From positions 1-29,377 of the forward strand of contig CALCKS010000274.1 in the NCBI GenBank assembly GCA_937965895.1: DNA of 29,377 nucleotides, in the 5' to 3' direction. Made by a program: the position numbers and the translations under genes. How positions within the stretch are numbered: position 1 is the stretch's first letter; every line of letters starts with the position of its first letter. Origin of the DNA: an uncultured Campylobacter sp. GTDB lineage: Bacteria > Campylobacterota > Campylobacteria > Campylobacterales > Campylobacteraceae. The notes under the pieces were generated by a model. That model ran no database searches and was not told the origin of the DNA. It saw nothing but the letters and a program-made list of their open reading frames with translations. Below, one piece after another: positions 24,297 to 29,377 of the stretch.

Positions 24297-25319
24297 TTAT
24301 CTTGCGCTTTTTTCTTGCACTCGTTTTATAAAATACTTCGCGTTTTCCACCGGAATATCAGGCAAAATACCGTGTCCGAGATTAAAGATATGCGGCGCGT
24401 TTTTCATCGTCTGCAAAATTCGTTCCACACCCGCGTCGATCGCATCTTTGCTATAAAGGCGCGTAGGCTCCATATTTCCTTGAAGTACGTATTTTGGGCT
24501 TAGTTTTGCTTTGGCAAGCTCGATCGGCGTACTCCAATCCACTCCAAAAACATCGAAATTTCCCGAAATTTTATCCAGATATCCGCTTATGCCTTTTGGA
24601 AAAACGATAACCGGAATTTGCGGAAATTCGGCCTTAAGCGCATCGACTATATCCATGATATACTTCCAACCGAACTCAAAATACGCCTCGCCTTCCAGCG
24701 CAGCCGCCCAGCTATCAAAAATTTGAACCGCATTTACGCCGGCTTTTATCTGCTCTTTCATATATCCTATGAGCGCGGCCGTAACCTTGGCTAAAATTTG
24801 ATGCATAAACTCGGGATTTGAGTATAAAAGCTTCTTGCTAACCGCGTAAGTTTTCGTCCCGCCGCCCTCGATCATATACGTAGCTATCGTCCACGGCGCG
24901 CCGCAAAAGCCGATTAGCGCCTTATCCTGCGCCAAATTTTCGCGCGTTAGCTTGATCGTATCGTATACGTAGTCTAAATTTTTGATCGATTTTTGAACAT
25001 CCAGCCTATCTAAGTCCTCTTTCGTTTTAATCGGATCGCTAAATACGGGCCCCTCGCCTTGGACGAATTTAAGATCCATACCCATCTCGAGCGGCACGAC
25101 GAGGATATCGCTAAAAAGTATCGCCGCATCTACGTCTAGGATCTCAACCGGCTGGATCGTGACCTCGCTGGCTTTTTTATAATCCTTGCAAAGCGATAAA
25201 AAATCGCCCGCAGCGGCTCGAACTCGCATATACTCAGGTAGATACCGACCCGCCTGCCGCATCATCCAAACAGGCGTATAGGGTGTGGGTTTTTTTAAAC
25301 AAGCATCGATAAAAATCAT
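24297..25319 (-). CDS. hemE: Uroporphyrinogen decarboxylase
   Basis: A 340-residue cytosolic enzyme of haem synthesis that removes four carboxyl groups from uroporphyrinogen III to give coproporphyrinogen III. Both family signatures are present: PYTPVWMMRQAGRYLPEY near 12-29, containing the active-site arginine, and GFCGAPWTIATYMIEGG near 136-152. An aspartate in ILFSDILVVP (near 73) corresponds to the catalytic Asp. The length is normal. The ATG is preceded by AAAGGAAAT. It lies between the symporter gene and the chemoreceptor, with short gaps, so co-transcription with the receptor is likely. Confidence 0.97.
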   Translation of the reverse strand: MIFIDACLKKPTPYTPVWMMRQAGRYLPEYMRVRAAAGDFLSLCKDYKKASEVTIQPVEILDVDAAILFSDILVVPLEMGMDLKFVQGEGPVFSDPIKTKEDLDRLDVQKSIKNLDYVYDTIKLTRENLAQDKALIGFCGAPWTIATYMIEGGGTKTYAVSKKLLYSNPEFMHQILAKVTAALIGYMKEQIKAGVNAVQIFDSWAAALEGEAYFEFGWKYIMDIVDALKAEFPQIPVIVFPKGISGYLDKISGNFDVFGVDWSTPIELAKAKLSPKYVLQGNMEPTRLYSKDAIDAGVERILQTMKNAPHIFNLGHGILPDIPVENAKYFIKRVQEKSAR

Positions 25320-25367
25320 ATATTTCCTTTAAATTTTTAGCGATTTTATCTAAATATTTATTAAATT

Positions 25368-26666
25368 CTAATCCGCCCACTTGCTTTCGTCTAATTTTTT
25401 TTCATTTTTGGCCACAACTAGCGCGCCCAGCATATCCCCCGTCACGTTCATCGACGTGCGCCCCATGTCAAGGATCGCGTCAATGCCCAAAATAAGCGCA
25501 TACGCCGCGGCTACCGCGCTTCCGCCCTCGACTTTTAGACCGACTGATTCAAGCACCATCAAAAGCATTATCGCGCCCGCTCCAGGCACTCCGGCAGTTC
25601 CGACGGCGGCAAGGACGGCCGTTAGTATTATGGTCATTTTAGCCCCCGAGTCAAGCTCCACGCCCACGGCGTTAGCGATAAACATCGCGCAGATACCTAG
25701 ATATATGATCGTGCCGTTCATATTTACGGTGGCTCCAACCGGAAGCGCAAAGCCGTAAATTTGCTTTGGGATACCCATGTCTTCTTCGGCCGTTTTCATC
25801 GAGATAGGCAGCGTTCCGCCCGAGCTTCTAGTTACAAAAGCCGTCAGCATAGGCGGGCGAACTTTTTTTAGAAATTTAAACGGATTGATTTTAACGATCA
25901 AGCAAATCAAGAAATAAACGACGAAAATTTGAGCCGCAAAGCCGATATACGCGCTAACCGTGACGCCCAAAAGCGGTCCGAAAGCCTTTACGCCTTGCTG
26001 AGAAAATACGATAAATATAAGTGCAAAAACGCCAAACGGCGCGTACTCCATGATCCATCTTATGACGTAAAACATGATGTGGTTGATCCCGTCAAATACG
26101 TCGTAGATCAAATTTCCCAGCCTACTAAGCCTCTCGTCTTTGCTATCCTTTAAAAACGAAAGCGCGACGCCGAAAAATAAGCTAAAAGTTATGATTTGTA
26201 AAATTTCGCCCTTTGCAATAGCTTCAAAAGGGTTAGTGGGAAATAAATTTACGAGTATCGACGACATGCTAGGCGCATTTGCGGTTTTGCCGCCTATGTC
26301 ACCGCTGCCGGTTATGTGCAGTCCGGCTCCTGGCTCCAAGATAAGCCCGACCGCAAGCCCGACTATGATGGCTAAAAACGACGTCAATATGTAAAAAATC
26401 AGCACCTTTGCCCCTACTCTACCCAGATCGGAAGGCGAGATAGAGCTACAGCCCACGATGAGCGAGGCCATAACGATAGGCACGATGATCATCTTAAGAA
26501 GTCTTATGAACACGTCGCCAAAAGGCTTTAGGATAACTATCGCGTCCTTTGCGTCTTGAAAAATGATGCCGCAAACGGCGCCCAAAATAAGTCCGGCTAA
26601 AATTTTTAGAAGCAAATTCGCCTCGAAATATTTCTGAATTATTCCGCGTTTAGCGTTTGGTTGCAC
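25368..26666 (-). CDS. Dicarboxylate/amino acid:cation symporter (DAACS, glutamate/aspartate type)
   Basis: A 432-residue inner-membrane symporter of the DAACS family (GltPh, GltP, DctA). Family features are the serine-rich hairpin TRSSGGTLPISMKTAEEDMG, the NMNGT motif (NMDGT in most homologues) and the second hairpin AGVPGAGAIMLLMVLE. DAILDMGRTSMNVTGD contains the aspartate and arginine that in GltPh bind the substrate amino group and side-chain carboxylate. The arginine favours glutamate/aspartate over neutral substrates. GTG start, with AAAGGAG eight bases upstream. A long inverted repeat (26676-26758) overlaps its promoter and ribosome site. Confidence 0.93.
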   Translation of the reverse strand: MQPNAKRGIIQKYFEANLLLKILAGLILGAVCGIIFQDAKDAIVILKPFGDVFIRLLKMIIVPIVMASLIVGCSSISPSDLGRVGAKVLIFYILTSFLAIIVGLAVGLILEPGAGLHITGSGDIGGKTANAPSMSSILVNLFPTNPFEAIAKGEILQIITFSLFFGVALSFLKDSKDERLSRLGNLIYDVFDGINHIMFYVIRWIMEYAPFGVFALIFIVFSQQGVKAFGPLLGVTVSAYIGFAAQIFVVYFLICLIVKINPFKFLKKVRPPMLTAFVTRSSGGTLPISMKTAEEDMGIPKQIYGFALPVGATVNMNGTIIYLGICAMFIANAVGVELDSGAKMTIILTAVLAAVGTAGVPGAGAIMLLMVLESVGLKVEGGSAVAAAYALILGIDAILDMGRTSMNVTGDMLGALVVAKNEKKLDESKWAD

Positions 26667-26675
26667 GAAATCTCC

Positions 26676-26758
26676 TTTAAATTTAATCCGTGAATTATAA
26701 GTAAATTTTTCTTAAACTACAAATACTTCTGTTTTTTAAATTACGGATTAAATTTAAA
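26676..26758 (-). promoter_or_regulatory. 16-bp inverted repeat flanking the symporter promoter
   Basis: TTTAAATTTAATCCGT (26676-26691) and ACGGATTAAATTTAAA (26743-26758) are perfect inverted copies separated by 51 bp. A minus-strand TATAAT (26694-26699) lies just inside the inner arm. The arm nearest the gene runs straight into the AAAGGAG ribosome site. This could be a pair of operators or, if transcription starts further right, a stem that hides the ribosome site. Confidence 0.5.
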
Positions 26759-26785
26759 GCGAGAAAAAATTAAAAGGCGCAAATT

Positions 26786-27208
26786 TTAGTTTTTAGCCGC
26801 CAGTTCGTCTAGCAAATTTTGCAAATTTACGCCCGCCAAGCTATCAAACATCGCTTGCTGCGCAGAGGCAAATTTAGGCGTCAAAAGCGCCTCTATCCTG
26901 CCTCCCAGCGGACAAGGAGGAGGCGAGTTTTTGTGGATTTTAAAGATACCCTTTTCGCCCTCGTTTACTGCCGAAAATATATCAAACAGCGTGATCTGCT
27001 CAGGCCTTTTAGCTAGGCTCGCCCCACCCGTGCCCGCACTCACGTTTATCAAATTTGCCGATTTTAAACGCCTGATTATATTTCGCACGATGACGGGATT
27101 TGTGCCGATCGTGCCGGCCAAAAACTCGCTCGTGTTTTTCTCGTCCTTAAAAAACTCGCAGCTAAGCAGGATATGGATAGCGATGGAAAATTTTTGTCCT
27201 ATTTGCAT
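26786..27208 (-). CDS. Rrf2-family transcriptional regulator
   Basis: A 140-residue Rrf2 regulator. The N-terminal winged helix (MQIGQKFSIAIHILLSCEFF, then TSEFLAGTIGTNPVIVRNII and RRLKSANLINVSAGTGGASL) follows the family closely. The region where IscR or NsrR have three cysteines has only one (PPPCPLGGRIEALL), so an Fe-S cluster is not expected. It is closer to the YwnA/CymR-like members. It lies upstream of the symporter and downstream of a cupin-oxidoreductase pair. Rrf2 proteins of this type often control a neighbouring NAD(P)-binding oxidoreductase, so the decayed gene at 27290-27922 is a candidate target. Confidence 0.88.
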   Translation of the reverse strand: MQIGQKFSIAIHILLSCEFFKDEKNTSEFLAGTIGTNPVIVRNIIRRLKSANLINVSAGTGGASLAKRPEQITLFDIFSAVNEGEKGIFKIHKNSPPPCPLGGRIEALLTPKFASAQQAMFDSLAGVNLQNLLDELAAKN

Positions 27209-27230
27209 AATCAGCCTTGCTTTAAATTTA

Positions 27231-27259
27231 AAAATCGCACGTTAGTTTCGTGCGGTTTT
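27231..27259 (-). terminator. Terminator after the broken oxidoreductase
   Basis: AAAATCGCACG (27231-27241) pairs with CGTGCGGTTTT (27249-27259), with one G-U pair and a 7-nt loop. Read on the minus strand the stem is followed by a short T-run. It separates the oxidoreductase pseudogene from the Rrf2 gene. Confidence 0.7.
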
Positions 27260-27289
27260 ATTTTAGCTAAATTACGCGAAATTTTAAGC

Positions 27290-27922
27290 TCACGTCCTCT
27301 CGCCCACTGCGGTAAAGCGCTTTTGCACAAAAGCGCCGTTTTTTAGCTCGTCTATGACCGCAAGCGCTAGATCTGCGTGGCTGATATAGCTCTCGTTTTG
27401 CGAGTTTAAAATCATATTATCGCCGCCAAGGACGTATTTGCCAGTGCGAGCGCCGTTTGCGTCGTAGTCTCCAGCGGGCGAGACGTATGTCCAGAGCACG
27501 CCCGTTCTACCTTTTAGCTCAAAAAACGACTCCGCCGTAGCCTTTGCGACGCCCATATACTCAGGCGGGAAGCTTCGTATCCATAACCATCGTCTGCTTA
27601 TCGTCCACGTATAGCGTACCCGCGCCGCCGATGACTAGTAGTCTCGTTTTAGTACCGCTAAGCGCGTCTGCGAGGTGTTTTGCTACCTTTTTATGAAGCC
27701 CAAATGTTTCCGGCGTCCATGCCGCAAATGCGCTGATAACGGCGTCAAAGCCCTCCAAATCGGCTTTGCCAAGCTCAAAAACGTCTTTATAAATGACTTT
27801 TACGTCGCCGTTTTTTACTCTTTATTTCACACGATCGCCGTTACGTCATGCCCTTGTTTTAGGGCTTCTTGCACTAAATTTGAACCTGATTTTCCATTTG
27901 CTCCGATGATTGCTACTTTCAT
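27290..27922 (-). pseudogene. NAD(P)H-binding oxidoreductase (NmrA/SDR-like), frameshifted
   Basis: Read across three frames this is an atypical short-chain dehydrogenase-like protein of about 210 residues. The start MKVAIIGANGKSGSNLVQEA has the dinucleotide motif GANGKSG and follows AAAGGA. The frame breaks near 27830 at a TGA (after GHDVTAIV), and resumes one frame over as RVKNGDVKVIYKDVFELGKA through LLVIGGAGTLYVDD. A second shift near 27565 separates TMVMDTKLP from FPPEYMGVAKATAESFFELK. The last part, ending TAVGERT, is intact. It starts 43 bp after the cupin stop, so the two form an operon. Two single-base changes would restore the gene, so an assembly error cannot be excluded. Confidence 0.82.
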
Positions 27923-27965
27923 TGTTTTTCCTTTAAATTTGATTTGTTTTTATTTCTGCGTAAAT

Positions 27966-28340
27966 TTACAGCCAGCTTGGCTTTACGTCCTCGTTTATCA
28001 CGCCGTCGCCGTTAGTATACTGCTCCAGGCTGCCGCGTTTGGCTTGGATACAGATAAACTTCATCCCCTGCGCGCCCGCCTTGAAGCATCTCTTGCCAGC
28101 CGGATCGATACGAATCGCGTCGCCCTCTTTGACCGCCTTCTCCTCGCCGTCGATAAAGAGCGTGCCGCCGCCTTTTAGCACCAAGTAAAGCTCCTCGTTT
28201 TGCTTGTGCGAATGCACGAACGGCACGCTCGCGTTTGCGGGAAGCTCATTGATAGAAAGCTCACAGCCGCTTAAATTTAAAGCGTCTTTTAGCTCGACCC
28301 TCGGCACATTTTTCGTTGAAACGATCTTGTAGTTTGACAT
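27966..28340 (-). CDS. Cupin-domain protein
   Basis: A 124-residue single-domain cupin. The first cupin motif is VHSHKQNEELYLVLKGGG near 42-59, with two histidines and a glutamate as metal ligands. The second motif, near residues 73-95 (GDAIRIDPAGKRCFKAGAQG), lacks an obvious histidine, so metal binding may be incomplete. No signal peptide. It is the first gene of a short operon with the oxidoreductase and is preceded by two near-identical dyads at 28362-28433. Function is unknown; such pairs often belong to redox or electrophile stress responses. Confidence 0.85.
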   Translation of the reverse strand: MSNYKIVSTKNVPRVELKDALNLSGCELSINELPANASVPFVHSHKQNEELYLVLKGGGTLFIDGEEKAVKEGDAIRIDPAGKRCFKAGAQGMKFICIQAKRGSLEQYTNGDGVINEDVKPSWL

Positions 28341-28361
28341 CTTTTTCTCCTTAGATTTTTT

Positions 28362-28433
28362 GTTGTAATGCTATAACTTACAACCGATGAGCGAAGTATA
28401 ATAAATTTTTGTTGTAATGTCAAGTATTACAGC
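28362..28433. promoter_or_regulatory. Twin operators in cupin/ABC-protein intergenic region
   Basis: Two dyads share the form GTTGTAA-N9-TTACARC: 28362-28384 (perfect) and 28411-28433 (one mismatch, TTACAGC). Each is preceded by the same TTTTT run, giving a 14-bp direct repeat 49 bp apart. TATAAT (28397-28402, plus) and TATACT (28395-28400, minus) lie between them. This is a convincing binding site pair for a dimeric regulator of the HxlR, MarR or Rrf2 kind. The regulator is not identified. Confidence 0.65.
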
Positions 28434-28506
28434 AAAAAATTCCGCAAAATTTGACGCGAATTTTAAAATCAGCTAGAATCCGCGCGATCTTAAACAAAGG
28501 AATTTT

Positions 28507-29377
28507 ATGCAAAATAGCGCATTTAAGACGCTAACGTTTATCGCAAAGAAAAATTTTAAAAAACTGTTTTTAACGTTTAGCCTGGTTTTGGCGGAAAACG
28601 GACTATTTCTCGTCTATCCCGTGCTCGCTGGCATCGCCATAAACGCCATCGTAGCGGGCGACACGCTTTTGGCGCTTAGCTACTCGTGCATGGTGTTCGT
28701 GGGCTGGGGGCTTGGCTCGATTAGACGGCGTGTGGATACGCAGGTGTTTACTAGGATATACGCAGGGCTTGCCGTAAGCGTGATAATGAACGAAAAAAGA
28801 GCCGCAAAAGACGAAAGCGCCGTAATCGCAAGAGCAAATTTATCTCGCGAATTCGTGGATTTTTTCGAGCAGCATTTTCCCGTGTTTTTTACCTCGGTCG
28901 TCTCGATTTTCGGCTCGGCGATCATGCTTTTATTTATCGAGTTCTACGTGGGTTTGGCTGTTTTTGCCCTGCTCGCGGTTTTTGGAGTTTTGCTACCCAA
29001 ATACATCGCCAAAAACGACCACTTGTATCTAAAGCTAAACAACCAGCTAGAGCGCGAGGCAGGACGCATAAGCGCAAGCGATGAGCGCACGCTAAAGCGC
29101 CACTACGACGTACTTTCAAAGCTTCGTATCCGTATATCAAACAGAGAGGCGATGGGCTTTTTCATCATCGGCGCGAGCGCGGCGGCGATTTTTAGCTTGG
29201 CGATATTTATGCTATCACACAAGCAGGCAAGCGCGGGCCACATCTACTCGGTGCTTACCTATCTTTGGACGTTTGCGATCAGCCTTGATGACGCGCCGAG
29301 GCTGATAGAGGAGTTTAGCAAACTAAAAGACATCGGCAAGCGCGTAGATGCCGGACTAGAAGGCGATATGGATAAAA
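28507..29377 (+). CDS. ABC-transporter six-TM-like membrane protein, runs off the window
   Basis: Open from the ATG at 28507 (AAAGGA at 28496-28501) to the window edge: 290 codons and no stop. It begins MQNSAFKTLTFIAKKNFKKL and has membrane segments near 20-45, 55-75, 125-150 and 150-165, with another near 215-240. The order and the cytosolic loop SNREAMGF look like the six-helix domain of exporter-type ABC transporters. No ATPase domain is seen in the part available. Some family members in this group are stand-alone membrane domains of about 300 residues, so the gene may end soon. It is divergent from the cupin gene and may share its operators; TAGAAT at 28474-28479 is its likely -10. Confidence 0.8.
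   Translation, partial: MQNSAFKTLTFIAKKNFKKLFLTFSLVLAENGLFLVYPVLAGIAINAIVAGDTLLALSYSCMVFVGWGLGSIRRRVDTQVFTRIYAGLAVSVIMNEKRAAKDESAVIARANLSREFVDFFEQHFPVFFTSVVSIFGSAIMLLFIEFYVGLAVFALLAVFGVLLPKYIAKNDHLYLKLNNQLEREAGRISASDERTLKRHYDVLSKLRIRISNREAMGFFIIGASAAAIFSLAIFMLSHKQASAGHIYSVLTYLWTFAISLDDAPRLIEEFSKLKDIGKRVDAGLEGDMDK

Noticed and set aside
1..29377. CRISPR array or insertion sequence
   Set aside because: No regularly spaced short repeats and no transposase-like frame with terminal inverted repeats were found. The repeated GGGAACAAAT units are only paired and tied to att sites.

Overview
The window looks like a Campylobacter chromosome, probably one of the higher-GC oral or hydrogen-using species. 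This is inferred from the many AAATTT motifs, AAAGGA ribosome sites, frequent GTG and TTG starts, and the mix of genes. No species call is possible from the sequence alone.

Layout. (1) 1-900 is a gene graveyard: an internally deleted methyltransferase copy, a damaged serine-type tRNA and a collapsed NAD(P)-binding oxidoreductase, followed by an intact CPA1-type Na+/H+ antiporter. (2) 2.5-8.2 kb, minus strand, is a complete TonB/ABC metal-chelate uptake locus: outer-membrane receptor, periplasmic binding protein, FecCD-type permease, ATPase and a translationally coupled SAM methyltransferase. (3) 8.3-10 kb holds a 27-codon stump and a lone aldehyde dehydrogenase. (4) About 10.54-20.97 kb is an integrative element inserted at the 3' end of tRNA-Asn. 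It has a 26-bp direct repeat at each end and paired GGGAACAAAT repeats near each end. It carries a decayed tyrosine recombinase, a PIN-domain toxin-antitoxin pair, a broken MobV-like relaxase and an AlpA-like regulator. Just to its left (10.02-10.54 kb) lies the collapsed end of a second element of the same family, so two copies once sat in tandem. (5) 21-28.3 kb is mostly ordinary chromosome: radical SAM protein, NIT-domain chemoreceptor, hemE, glutamate/aspartate-type symporter, Rrf2 regulator, a frameshifted oxidoreductase and a cupin. At the right edge an ABC-type membrane protein runs out of the window.

The most interesting region is 13.1-18.4 kb, inside the element. A PchR/RhrA-like AraC regulator is divergent from a TonB-dependent receptor, which is followed by an alpha/beta hydrolase. 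Opposite them is an RhtX/FptX-like single-protein siderophore permease. Together they would take up a ferric siderophore made by another organism, pass it through one MFS protein rather than an ABC transporter, and possibly hydrolyse it to release iron. No siderophore synthesis gene is visible. The cassette is intact while the genes that would move the element are broken, which suggests the cargo has been kept after the vehicle died.

Several genes (integrase, relaxase, oxidoreductase at 27.3-27.9 kb) carry frameshifts or stops. For the integrase and the small regulator copy, comparison with the second copy in the window supports real decay. For the others, assembly error remains possible.
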